Shown here: one piece after another, positions 43,101-55,173 of the stretch
Numbering within the stretch: the first letter of the stretch is position 1
How the letters are laid out: the number at the start of each line of letters is the position of its first letter
Assembly: GCF_963855985.1 (NCBI RefSeq)
Contig: NC_087098.1
Coordinates: 12,854,501-12,918,500 of the forward strand
From: Ostrinia nubilalis
Lineage: Eukaryota > Arthropoda > Insecta > Lepidoptera > Crambidae
Length of the DNA stretch: 64,000 nucleotides
Direction: 5' to 3'
Position numbers and translations under genes: made by a program
Notes under the pieces: generated by a model
Databases searched by the model: none
The model's input: only the letters and a program-made list of their open reading frames with translations
What the model was told of the DNA's origin: nothing

Positions 43101-46100
43101 TTGTATGAAAAGTCATGGGTTAAGTAGGTTCTTGCGATTTTTACCAGTATTTACAATATTGGTAATATATTATTATTTACTTTAATAATAATAACAGGAT
43201 CACTGTAATTATTATTAACTACTATCGCGCATTAACTTTTTAATTATGGCGAAATTCGTACCGCCTTTGTTTATCAAAAATAATGCCTATATTAGGCTTT
43301 CAACTAGCTCTTAAAGTAATTACATAGTTGACAGTTACTAATCCCTTCTACTATTGTTATTGTTTTTGTAAAAACTTAAAAATCGCAAGCAACTCATGAT
43401 TTTTTCATTCAAAATTAGAAAATAGAAAATAATAATTTACTTCTATTTATCGATAATAGGAAACCGTATTAGAACACGAGCCCTGCACTATGTTACGACC
43501 GGCACATGCGGCCGTACTGTGTATTTTCACGCGTCAGTGGATATCGGAAGAAATAAAATACATTGCGCAGTAGTTACGCATGACATAAAGTGGTTGCTAA
43601 CTAAATCGTCAATGTACAACGTGTTTGAATTTTTATCACCACTAATTTCGATATCGCAGTAAATGTCACGGCACTGAATTCGTTCGTAAAAATGTTTAGT
43701 TTTTTTATTTATAAGCAAAATACCAATGGATTTGCAATACTTACATGTGGTAAATGACTTCATTGTTCCTGTAGTTCTTCGTTTCACTTATGTTATTGCA
43801 CGTTACGATGCATTATCCAACAATATCGGAGAACATTTCCTCAGTACGACTGAATCGCGACTAACCTGGCGTCGCGGGCGATGTTCGTTTCTGGGCATAT
43901 CGCGGAGACACGCGCCACGCCCCCGTTTCACATCTATTCCCTTCTATGATCTGAGGCTAAAACGAATGAACAACGACTTGTTTGTTATGGTACTAAATTA
44001 CTTACCCTCTTCCCGCAACCACTGGCTTAACGGGTTCCGTCGGAACCTGAGGTGCCGATTTGGTGGACGACACAGGTTTGGTCGTGGACGTGGTCTGATC
44101 GTGCGCAGGGGCCAATGTAGACGTTGTCTTGTCGGTGTCTTTCTCTGTCACCGGAGTGGTCTGATCAGGCTTCTTAGTCGTGGTTTCAGTAGGTTGGTCC
44201 GATTTCTTCGTTGTGGTAGGAAGTGCGGTGGGTTCCGTCACGGAACCAGCGGGGGCGGGGGTAGATGAGACTGACTTGTTGGTGGCAGGGGTTGGGATAG
44301 TCGAGGAAACTGTGGTTTCGGCCGGCTTCAGAGTGGTCGCAGCGTTTGGAGCTTCTTCAGGTTTTGGGGTGGGCGTTTCTGTAATAAATGGAGTAAAGTT
44401 AATTCAGTAGGGTCCATCAATTTAAATAGAAGTGATTGTGTTCTAGAATGAAGTGAAGTATTACTCTATCCAAAATATTATTTATGTATTTATTTAATTG
44501 ATCACCAACAAGGTTACATTGTAGTGTTCACAAGAATAACTTACAAAAACGACACTTGTTAAATGCAAACTTAATTAAATTATCATGTGTTTTATCTCTA
44601 CATTTTTTGGGGTTTCTCTGATAAAGCCTCGAAGTTGAATGATTTTTTTTACTTCACGTGATCATACAGAACCTAGTAGAAATTATTGGAAGTGAAGGCT
44701 AGATAAAGTTGATCATTTTATTGTTTAGGACAATAATTCAAGACACAAATAAACTAAAGTAGACTTGAGAAGGCAGGTTTTGAAATAACTGAAGATTAAA
44801 CCCTATTCATGGTGTTGGTCATTCGATTCTGGAAATATTTCACAGAATAACAACAACAACTCTGTTAGTGATGCGGAGCACATCCTGTCATTGATACTCG
44901 GCTGAAAATAACACAATGCAAGGCTCAATTTAAATGATAATAATACAAAATGAGGACAACTATATTTTTATATTTACTTATTGATATTTGACTAAGATAG
45001 TATAATTTATTGCTGAGATGTGATTCAGTGGTGCCATTACAGGACTCTTGTAATGGTCTGTGTAATATTTTTGTTGCAAACATGAACCAATAAAATTGAA
45101 TAAGTTCTGTCTTAAGGTTTTGAAAAGTAATTTGGACTGCGACTAAAAAACAACCAAGAGCATAGGTTCAAAAACTTTTTAATTTGCAATTCACTTCAAT
45201 GAAAGCAAAAATTTGTCCTGAGGAATGTTTTAATTACCTTCCTCAATTTGTGGTCATTTGCATTTCCTGATTTGGTTTGTAATAAGCAAGAACAACCGGT
45301 TTCTAAGCACATACTGCAGAATTATTGTGAATTAACTTTTATTACCATAACATTAAGCTTCATTTCTTTGCTAATTATTGTTGTAATGATTGAAGGTCAA
45401 TCATAATTTGAAGACTAAAAATAATGAACTTGATTATCTGCAACTGACTGACAGGTCAGATTTGTATGATATGATATTATATCAGCATAATTATGGAACA
45501 AACAATATTGGGGCAATTTTATAATTCGAATCTTACCTATGACTTGTTAACCTTAATGTTGAACTATGTATGGCTTTAATGTTTTATCGAAATCCCTTTT
45601 TTGTCTGAACTAACAACAAATACCATTCCACCCTCACAGACTTCATTAAAATTAGTATGTTACAGGAATGGCAGTGCTTTTCTCATAAGTTACAGCTTTG
45701 CATGCCTTCAGTGTGGAGTCCACACTGTGGACCCACTAACTATAAGAACAAGGTGCTGTTTACTTATGTAGCTACCTACTTATATGTATAATAGGTACAT
45801 AGATGAATAACAGGAACTTTAGTGTTCTCTGTCTAATCCTTGAGAAGAATGGAATGTTCAGTAAGAGGAATAGTATTGACAAGCTTCTAAAACTATATTT
45901 AGACCAAGTGGATGTTATTTTATTTGTGTATTGTGTGTAACTGTGCATGGAACAATCAATACTCTATCGTTGAAGATACACACATATACATGCTAGTGTA
46001 AATAATAACGTATCAAATGTGTTCTGTTTTAGCAAAGCGAATAAAACGATAACACGATTGTAGAAGTCACGACGATAATATGGCATCGTGGCACAATTTT

Positions 46101-46342
46101 GTTAGTGGCCTTTGTAACTCAAGAAAGATTCATTGAAAATCATTTTCGACACACAGCAAACTTGATCATCAAAATATTGCAACATCTTTATTACGCACAA
46201 CTTGTCACTAGAAAATTACTATCAAATGAAATATTCATGGATGCCAGATTTTTATTCAGATTCACTTACCTGGTAATCCATCGGGCCGGCTCAAACAAGT
46301 TGTCAAGGATAGCAGACAAATAAATATTACTTTCATCATCAT
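40183..46342 (-). CDS. CD164/endolyn-like sialomucin (type I membrane mucin)
   Basis: Three coding exons in gene order, 46270-46342, 44006-44378 and 40183-40300, join in phase to 187 residues. Exon 1 is a signal peptide: MMMKVIFICLLSLTTCLSR. Exon 2 is a mucin stretch rich in Thr, Pro, Ser and Lys (TTTKKSDQPTETTTKKPDQ, STLAPAHDQTTSTTKPVSS), a likely O-glycosylation domain. Exon 3 has FDGPSFIGGIILTLGLLAVG as the membrane span, then FKYYRNQTERNYHTL. The final RNYHTL with a YHTL sorting motif is the family hallmark, a tyrosine signal for endosomes and lysosomes. The Cys-rich domains of vertebrate CD164 are absent, so this is the short insect type. The stop TAA is at 40183-40185. Expression and ligand are unknown. 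Confidence 0.9.
42450..42575 (+). repeat. LINE ORF2 3' remnant in the CD164-like intron
   Basis: Resembles the end of a non-LTR RT ORF (…RWTDLEKVAG… then …ggaggcctttgtccagcactggacgtcatttgg) with frameshifts. The reading ends in the TSFG-like block seen in many lepidopteran remnants. Confidence 0.55.
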
Positions 46343-46677
46343 TTTAAAGCGATATTTAACTGCCGATTGTAAAATTTGTCGAAATAATTACAAACTACGC
46401 TTCCACAGCAGCCGAGCACAAGCAAAGCAATTTCGACGAAAAATAGTGATGCGCGATGACAGTGACAGAAGACAACAAAGCAGTATTCGATTTAGTTCGA
46501 TTCAATCGCACTATCGATTAAAGGTTTTAATTATAGGAATTTTTAATGTAAGTTTCATTTTTAATTTTAAGTTAAAGTTAAATCTTAAGCTAGAGTTAAA
46601 AAAGATTTTTAACATAACATTTGAATTTTAGTTCATGCAGCAATCCATCCCCACAAATGTTGTCTATTAATTAATAA
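46343..46677. promoter_or_regulatory. Upstream region of the CD164-like gene
   Basis: The 5' UTR and promoter of the minus-strand mucin gene must lie here, between its first ATG and the left end of the neighbouring transposon. No motif was assigned with confidence. Confidence 0.4.
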
Positions 46678-49375
46678 CGGGTGTAAAAAAACCTATCCCG
46701 AAGCCGAAGACTACTTATTCTCCACATCATGGGGATCATTTTTTTCTTTGGGACCATACCTGGGAAACTTGTGGTTTAGGAGATATTGAAGGTCAAAGTC
46801 AGAATATTTTTTTCAAGATTTTTACATTATCAATTTCAATTCGTTGTTTAAAATTTTTTTTTCTAAGAAACCTTATTAAAATTTTGAGTATTTTCGTCAC
46901 AATAAGGCTTTTGTCTTTACAATAAGAAATGAACATCAGCGCGCGCACACACGCTCAAGCGCTGCCCCCACGCCCCGAACCGCAACCCGCGCTCGCCCAT
47001 GAGTCATTCAACTCTACTGTGAGTTCAACGACTACGACTGGACCAACTGAACTGAGCTTAATCCAAATCTACCTAGTTTGTAAAAATGAAATGAGTACTT
47101 AAATTAGTTACTTACACCTTAATATCACCTTACCAGTTTAGTTTTTATTCTAAAAAATAATAAATTACATTTTAATTAATAAAAACCCTTTACACGAATT
47201 TGTTTCTTTCCGCAAATTAAATAATCTTACAGAACCTAGGTTGTTAACTAAACCGTGCTTTTACGCATAACCGTTATTCTATCACAATGTAGTATCACAG
47301 GTCTTATTAGCTACGCAAGTGTGATAAGCGTAAGTACCTAGGTATCATTAAAAAGTACCGTAAACAGATGAATAATGATCTTTTGAATGAGGCCTGTCAT
47401 TCTTTACATTAATAACTCTCTACTTCAATAACTTAAGTCTTTACGATAGTAATAAAATTCATAAAGTAAAACTCAAATTATTGCTTACACCACACCGCTC
47501 TAAACGCCTAGAGTAAACACCTGGCAATGTTACTCCTATCGTTGATTAAGGCATTCACTTTCGATAGGAGTGATGATTGTGTGTTCTTTAAACTTAATTG
47601 ATTTCAGCAACTAAATAAAAAGGTCTCTTTTTCAGTCTTCCTTCCATACTCATTACTTCCTTTCTTCATAATTTACTTGAAATAAATAATGGTTATGCAC
47701 GCGATTCTAAATAAACGTAATTTTAATCGTTAATCACAGGCAATAAGCAGATGTGATAAACTTGTATCATTAAAAAGTACTGTAAACAAATGACAAATGC
47801 TCTTACATACAGGTTCATTATTTCTAGCTCTCTAACTTAATAAATTTTACGTCTTTACGATAGTAATTAATAAAATAAAACTTAACTTACTTATTACTGC
47901 AATCTGAACGCCTAGAAATAACACACTGGCAAACTCTTGCTCCTTCACTTTCGATGGGAGATTAAAAGATAAGATTTTATTTTTAAACTCGATTGATTTT
48001 AGAAACTAAACAAAATTTCATATCTTTTAGCACTTCTTTCATACCAATTACTTCCATTCTTCAACATAAAAAGATTCATCGTCTTGTTCGTGATTATTTT
48101 AAATGAACGTAACTTTATTACACGGAATAACTATCAAAATGTATTGATATTCTTATTGTTTTATTAATAACGATTGCGCATCTACAATTCATTCAAATTT
48201 GAGTATTTTGGAAGCTTGCTTAAAGCATTAATTATTATTAAGTATGCTAGGACGGATCTTTAGTTAACAAAGATTAATCAAAGTATTTTTGCCGCCGCTT
48301 TTACAATCTCATTCGTTGATAGACTTGCCTGTACTAAAGTGATGAAATTACATTTTTGTTAAGTTAAAAATTACGTAAATTTGTAGTTGAAAATGAAGAG
48401 TAATAACAAAGCGCTACCGATTCACGACGACACATTCGATAGACGTATTGCTTGACTGTTATTGGTCAGTCAGTCTCGCCGCGCGGGGCAGTGTCTTTGT
48501 TCGAGGGGCCGCTCGCGCATCGTACGTACGGCCAGTTCGGTTTCTTCGGCCGTCGAATGCGCTTGCGACTTTTGATTGTTTTCGCGTGCGGATAGTTAGT
48601 GTGTGAACGTGTGATAGTGAGTGTGGTAATAGTGAATGTGTGTTAGAAAGATGCCTAACCATACGTACAGTGCTCGTGAGTACGTAAACATGGTTTACTG
48701 TTATGGGAGGGCACGTGGAAACGCATCTGAAGCCCTGCAGGCTGTAGGTATCGGGCTGAACATCCTACAGCGCACCACCGTACTGATGCACGTATTATTG
48801 TTCTGGCTGTACATCGTCTGTTGGACAATCAGCCGATTGTGCCTCCGTCCGCCTCGTCTAGGCGTGTATTGTGTCGGATTTGAGGAACTTAAATACCGGT
48901 CTGTACGTGAAGGAATACTGGAGCGCGCATCAAAACACGATTTACCTGGCACGCGTTTGCTTGCACGTGGAAGGCCGTCAGTTCGAGCCACAACTTGTCC
49001 GGTTGGAGCGGCCGATTCCAGACGACATCGAAGGGGATTAGTCGGTAAGTACTTAGTTCTAAACCTAAACAAATGCTAAAGGAATGTGTTTTTTAAATGT
49101 AGGAAGTGAATAATCTGGTAATTTTGTGTACAAAATACTTCTGCGGTCGCGGTAGGTAGTGGCGGGAAAGCGCGTACGCTCCAATACACTCACACACACA
49201 TAGGCACGGTCATTGCGTTGCGTGGCGCGCTGTACATTGCGGGCTGCGGAATATTGTATTTTTTTTAATCATAAAAATAAAAAATATTTCCCACCAATAA
49301 TATTTTGTAATATTACTTGGTTGGGTGTACAGAAGGCGTAGTTTCAGTCTTCGTGATAGGTTTTTTTACACCCTG
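46678..49375. mobile_element. DNA transposon with about 40-bp TIRs and a DUF4817-like ORF
   Basis: The left end CGGGTGTAAAAAAACCTATC and right end (inverse) CAGGGTGTAAAAAAACCTATC continue into matching GAAG...ACTAC blocks, giving TIRs of about 40 bp around 2.7 kb. No exact target duplication was found. The interior holds a diverged direct duplication (about 47310-47680 and 47750-48075) and, on the plus strand, a short ORF starting MPNHTYSAREYVNMVYCYGR. The element is probably non-autonomous or decayed, since no full transposase is evident. Confidence 0.75.
48651..49079 (+). pseudogene. DUF4817-type helix-turn-helix fragment in a transposon
   Basis: MPNHTYSAREYVNMVYCYGR followed by ARGNASEAL resembles the N-terminal helix-turn-helix module often found at the start of insect mobile-element ORFs (DUF4817 in Pfam). 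The rest (AVGIGLNILQRTTVLMHVLL and on) shows no family I recognise and may be in the wrong frame. A splice-donor-like GGTAAGT follows at about 49043. The ATG at 48651 is preferred to the one at 48636 because of the conserved MPNHTY start. Confidence 0.55.
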
Positions 49376-49636
49376 TATTATGAACATTCATCATCATTAG
49401 TACAGATTCCAGTTTATAATTTTCTCTAATTGATTCAATATGCTACCAAAAACCGATTGAGATTTTTATCGATAACTGTCAACGAGTAAGAACGAGTAGG
49501 CAAGGAAAGGTAAGGTGACATTGCCTGAGGGCTGTGCAACATAATTGTGCGCAGCACTATTAAACCTCTGTGATCTGTGGTTTTCTCATAGTTTTTGGTT
49601 TTTGCGCGGGAAATGGAAAAAGAAAGAGATGATGTA

Positions 49637-50702
49637 GGTAGGTAAACCTTAATTCTTTAGAAATTTCCATCGATGTAAACAAACACTTGTGCACACAATT
49701 ACACTATAATACTCACGTTTTCTTAATATCATACACATTATTTCACAAGCTCATGAAACCAACTTTATTCTCATGATGAAACAAATATGAAATCTAACAT
49801 TGAAAACAAAATATTTTAACAAAATATTTGGATGGTGAAAATTTGTGCTTCATGTTAAAATGTCAAATCGACAATTGACGTTGAAATTTAGGTCCTATCT
49901 CTGGAAAATCTGTAAGTCATAGACAATATTCATAGATAATAATCTGTAAATTTTATCGATTTTATTTCAAGTATTCAATTATTTCAATGACCATTAATTA
50001 CTTTGATAATATTAATTTAAAATAAAATATAAACGAGGTTATATTCAACAATCTATTTTTTCTTCATTGAATGCAACAACACACTTTGCGAAGAAGTCTT
50101 TGAATTCAGAGCCCCGATTACGGTAATTTTTAACGTCTCCAATCCAGACGCGTTTCTGATTCTGCAATACGATTGGTCAAAACAGCTGACGTACACTGTT
50201 GAACGACCAATCGTATCGCAGAATCGAGAAGCGTGTCTGGATTGGATACGTTAAAAGTTACCGTAATCGGGGCTCAGCTTTATTATACAGACGAGTGTCA
50301 CATAAAAAAGGCATTTCGACCACTTTTCGACTGGTTTACGATTTTATTGTGCACTTTGTCTAGACCGACAGTATAATTCAAATTATATTTCCTAAACAAA
50401 TAAAAAAGGGAAATTTAAATTTTCTTTGATTAAGAAGATCCTATTTTGACAATCACATTACTGATCACAACTATTCACAACATCAATCAGAAGAGGGATT
50501 GATCTTAACTATACAAACGATCTTTAAAAATCTAATAATCGTCTGTCGCAGTCCGTAAATGACATTTACAGATGCGATAAACGAGAGATTTTGTCGCATC
50601 ACTAGTAGATCAACTGACATAGACTAAAAATTCGTCAATGTCAGTTGGCCATATTTGTTTACATTTGGGGAAATTTCTAAAGAACTAAGGTATAGGTCTA
50701 CT
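49637..50702. repeat. Degenerate element bounded by about 45-bp inverted repeats
   Basis: Near 49645 ('ttctttagaaatttcc', then 'atgtaaaca') and, inverted, near 50650-50695 ('tgtttacat', 'ggaaatttctaaagaa'), matching flanks enclose about 1 kb of AT-rich DNA with no ORF. A separate palindromic MITE lies within it at 50106-50276. Confidence 0.5.
50106..50276. repeat. Palindromic MITE, ends AGCCCCGATTACGGTAA
   Basis: About 170 bp. The two arms ('agccccgattacggtaa', 'aatccagacgcg', 'acgattggtc') pair over most of their length around a centre near 50192. Confidence 0.8.
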
Positions 50703-50969
50703 TTCTAAAATTCCTTCCTATTTGAAATTCACCGTGAACGTGTGAGATGGGTACGAGTACATAGTAGTATAGTATGAATTATTGTAATAAAATTATATTG
50801 CAATAATATTATATTTGCAAATTAAATTCACTTTGAAGATTAGGAAGCTATGGTTGATCTCAACCGCAATATTGCGTGGAGCGTTACTTACTTAGCCGTT
50901 GCAAAGTCGCTCAAGTGAAAGCGCTTTTTAAGCTCTTAAATTGCTTACCAAGCTAATTTCCTTATTAGG

Positions 50970-52400
50970 CCAGTAGAATTAAACACAAAAATTGATTAAA
51001 TCGGAAATAATTCCTACAAAAGATTTTTTTGCTTTAATGGCTTCATTGGTTGCCCATTAAGACTCTCCTAACTTTTCGACTTCGACGGAGTTGTGCTTAA
51101 GCGGTGGGGGCCCCCGAATGGGGCGTTTTTTCGGTTTTCCGGTTATACCGCGTAAAGGACTTACCCTATCGAAAAGTGGTCTTCATGACGGTTGAAGGGC
51201 ACTTAATCCTGCATTGAATAAGACCAAATTCAAATGTTTTGGACAAACCGTTCCCGCGCTAAAGTTCGGAAAAGTAGAAAATATACGTATAATTAATGAC
51301 CCTCTCCACGTCCAATGGCTTGTTACCCACAGGCTTCCAAGTCTTGAAAAGGGCCACCTCAACCAGTGTAACCCTATCAAGGCTTACGAGCTTGATGCGC
51401 CTATCCTTGTGCGTCCCAGCCGTTCCTTTACTGCGGTTGGTGCACCTCTTCCTTGCACTCTCCTGAACGACCCTGTGTTACCTACTGTGGCTGTCCCTCT
51501 TCCTTGCAGCCTCCTGCACGACTTCGTTGCCTAGCCGTATGCCTGGTCCAAGGTTCGACGCCACAAAATCAACTTCGCACGCGTGAAAATAGTTTAAATA
51601 CTATTTTCCGTGCTTGCAACATTTTTCTTTACTGCTTCGGCTCTATTAGTCGTAGAGTGATTGTATATATCCTATAGCCTTCCTCAATTTATGAGCTATT
51701 CAACACAAAAATTATTATTTCAATCAAACTAGTAATTCTTGAGATTAGCGCGTTCAAACAAACAATCAAAAAACTCTTCAGCGTTTTAATATGAACTTGT
51801 TGTTGTTGATTTTTGGCGTCAAACCTTAGACCAGGCATACGGCTAGGGAACGTAGTCGTGCAGGAGGATACAAGGAAGAGGGGCAGCCACAGTAGGTAAC
51901 ACAGAGTCGTTCAGGTGAGTGCCAGGAAGAGGTGCAGCAACCGTAGTTAAGGAACGGCTGGGACGAACAAGGATCGGCGAATCCAGCTCGTATGCCTTGA
52001 TAGGGTTACACTGGTTGAGGCGCTCCTTTTCAAGACTTAGAAGCCTGCGGGTAACGAGCCATTGGACGTGGAGAGGGTCAATAATTATACACATATTTTC
52101 TACTTTGCCGAACATTTGCACGAGAACGGTTTGTTCAAAACATATGAATTTGGTCTTATTTAATGCAGAATTAAATGCCCTTCAACTATCAGGAAGACCA
52201 CTTTTCGATAGGGTAAGTCCTTTACGCGGTATAACTGGAAAACCGAAAAAGCGCCCCTTTCGGGGGCCCCCACCACTTAAGCACAACTCCGTCGAAGTCG
52301 AAAACTTAGGAGAGTCTTAATGGGCAACCAATGAAGCCATTAAAGCAATAAAATCTTTTGTAGGAATTATTTCCGATTTAAAAGCTAATTCTACTGGACT
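50970..52400. repeat. Long inverted repeat, arms about 590 bp, with a retroelement fragment in the loop
   Basis: Left arm 50970-51573 and right arm 51804-52400 are inverse copies at an estimated 85-90% identity by eye. The loop 51574-51803 is a degenerate copy of the repeat at 5289-5496. Each arm carries an open frame of about 90-105 residues (51214-51534 plus; 51843-52121 minus) with shared text FGKVENI/M, IDPLHVQWLVT, NQCNPIKAYEL, ILVRPSRS and LPTVAxPLPC. I do not recognise the protein. Confidence 0.8.
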
Positions 52401-53702
52401 ATATGTCTTCTTCCGTAACTGTGCAATCAGCGCCGTACAAAATGACGCACAAAGTTAAATGTTTAATCAACAAAATATTTGCGTATTTGTGAAACAATTC
52501 TTAATAAGGGAAATATTACAGTAATTAATTTATTTATGTAATAAGTAGGTACTTACCACCATTTCTCTTTATCTGCTTATGTCTACCTGTAATAAGGAAA
52601 GTAGGGTACTTATTCGTTTTTATTAAATGTGTAAGTAACCCTGTGTCGCATCGACTGCAGTTTTGTTTTACACCTGTAGCAACAGAAAACGAATGATTTC
52701 ATTTCTTAGGCGGGAAAGAAAATAATTTCATCCGGCAGGCTCGACGGAAGGCACCTTAGATTTTATTAATCTAAGGAAGGCACAAATAAATTGCTGATTC
52801 CCTCTTTCAAATGCATTTCTTTTCTTTCAAATATTTACAGTTTTCTGCCTCAGCTGAGATGGGTTAATGGTTAATCAATCTTGTTAGAAAGGTTTACCTC
52901 CACATTTTTGTCGAACTCCGGAATAATTTCTGCTTGTGCAAAGCCTTCACGTAATCCAATTTGTACCTTATTCGACATGCAATAGGAACAAGTAGAGACT
53001 TTATTTGCAGATTGATTCAGTGTTAATTGCCTATGTACAATCTACGTTAGAAAGTAGATTTAAATAAGTACCTACCTTCTTGCTTTTGATTGTGGTTAGA
53101 GAGAGATTGAGACAGATATCAAGACTTACTTATGCTATCATGAGGGAAAATAATATTAAAAATGTACGTCTGAGTTAATATCTGGATTATGTCTGTTAAT
53201 GTGAAAAAATATTTTCAGCAGATTTATGTAAAATTTACGGCACATCAGATTAAATAAAGTTCAGGTGCATAGTCTTAAGATAGGTAAAATAACAATATGG
53301 GCTACAACCATGGCTACAACAACCTTGATGTGCCTTCTATTAAATAACATCGTAGCAAAAATCGATTCTTTACCTAAAAATAGTATAAGACAAGACACCT
53401 TACGTATGGCGGCAGCTCATCAAGCTTAATACTGCGGCGGCCTATGCAGTTGTGATAAGAGCGATTTTGCAACAAAAATGTATAGTCTGTTGTGCCTTCA
53501 GCCACAATTTCAGCACAATATCGATATGTAGTAAATATCACTGATGAAAGGAACACGCCGCACACACAGCTAATGGCTGCCGGTAATAATCGGCGGTTGT
53601 CGGCGACACCTTTCGCGCGGTGTAATTAAATCGTCGCCCGCAACGTGACGCGGTAATTATACTTAGTCCCTCTTCCCACTTTCCATCCCAACCCGACCTA
53701 TT

Positions 53703-54540
53703 GTGATTTTATTACTTAAGTTTCCTTTGAAGTATTATAGAATTCGAAGAAAATTATGCTTTCCTATAGATAGAGAGGCATTTAACCAATACACTTTGAC
53801 TTTTTATAAACTTAACATTATTGTAAAATGCAACACTAATCAATTATTTGAATGTGCAAGTCAGAGACAAATATTATCAAATAAAACAATAGGTACTTGA
53901 TGCAATACCAATACCTCCTAGTTAGAGCCATCATATTCTGCCATCCATATCTGGGGGCACGGCAGTGCCCCCACCAAGTCGAGCAAAAAAGCGGCACGGC
54001 CGTACCATCCTTTTCTCGAAGCAATTCAGGCCATTTTCGACCGCCTGTAACTTCGTTGTGGATAAAACTAGAAGGCTGAATTTTCATTAGCTATGCAGGC
54101 ATTGTAAAGACACGGTATATTTAAAATTTCATTCAATTTGAACCAGTAGTTTAAGAATTATAACGGGTCAAAGTTACTTAATTTTGTCACTCACTGACTG
54201 ACTCACTGACTCACTGACTCACTGACTCACCGATCATCAAAACTCTAAGGCACTTCTAGCAGACCTAGAAGCTTCAAATTTGGAATATAAGTAGTGTTTG
54301 GTGTATGAATCAAGGAAAAACTAAAATATTTGGGGGCACGGTAGTGCAACCGCCAAGTCGAGTAAATTTTTTCAATTTCGGTCCAGTTTTCTAGATACAT
54401 AACTGCTATCTACAAAATACAAAAAGAAATGATATTTGGGGGCACGGTAGTGCAACCGCCAAGTCGAGTAAAATTTTTCAATTTCGGTCCAGTTTTCTAG
54501 ATACATAACTGCTGTCTACAAAATACAAAAAGAAATGAGA
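53703..54540. repeat. Repeat cluster: ggggcacgg family, (CTGA/CTCA)n microsatellite and a 106-bp tandem duplication
   Basis: The phrase 'gggggcacgg' with 'caagtcgagcaaa' occurs three times (53952, 54331, 54437). An 'actgactc' microsatellite spans about 54187-54231. The segments 54326-54431 and 54432-54537 are direct repeats with only one or two differences, so a recent duplication. No gene seen. Confidence 0.7.
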
Positions 54541-54858
54541 TCCCATCAAAAACAATACTTGTCAAAAAAACCAAGTCTCGCAACTCAGTTGTTCTACGGT
54601 AAAAAGTTGTGAGATCCATGTAATACCAAGTCCAGGCCAGGAAATCTTTAACGTTTTACATAAATATATTGACTTGGCCATCGCATGAAAACACGTGTAA
54701 ATTAAATTATTTAGTGCGATGGCCAAGTCAATAATTTATGTAAAACGTTAAAGATTTCCTGGCCTGGACTTGGTATTACATGGATCTCACAACTTTTTAC
54801 CGTAGAACAACTGAGTTGCGAGACTTGGTTTTTTTGACAAGTATTGTTTTTGATGGGA
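54541..54858. repeat. Near-perfect foldback element, ends TCCCATCAAAAACAATACTTG
   Basis: Arms 54541-54687 and 54712-54858 are almost identical inverse copies of about 147 bp around a loop of about 25 bp. The high identity suggests recent insertion or gene conversion between the arms. Confidence 0.9.
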
Positions 54859-55173
54859 TTACGGTTACTCACATATTAAACAGAGTGTCGAGGCTTACAA
54901 GTAAGTTGTGGTACTTTTGCAATGATTTACTAAGTTTGGTAACCGATAAACCTGGAACTTGCTGAATACTTAGGAAGCGAGCAGGTGGAGTGAGACCTTT
55001 GGGATGTATTAACTTTTACCTTTACTCAAATACGAGTATTAAGAGAGAGGGAGTCCGTTTCCAATTTAGTTAAGTAACAAGGTTCTTATACCAGGAAAAA
55101 ATGAAGAGGTATATTATCCTTGCAACGATCTTAGAAATTACTTGAATAATTTACGGATGTACAAGTGAGGTCC

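Noticed and set aside
43726..44268. Plus-strand 180-residue ORF opposite the CD164-like exon
   Set aside because: It is the antisense reading of the Thr/Pro-rich mucin exon, which has matching splice phases, a signal peptide exon and the RNYHTL tail on the minus strand.
48636..49079. A host gene starting MCVRKMPNHTY
   Set aside because: The recognisable start is MPNHTY and lies inside TIR-bounded transposon DNA; the remainder has no domain.
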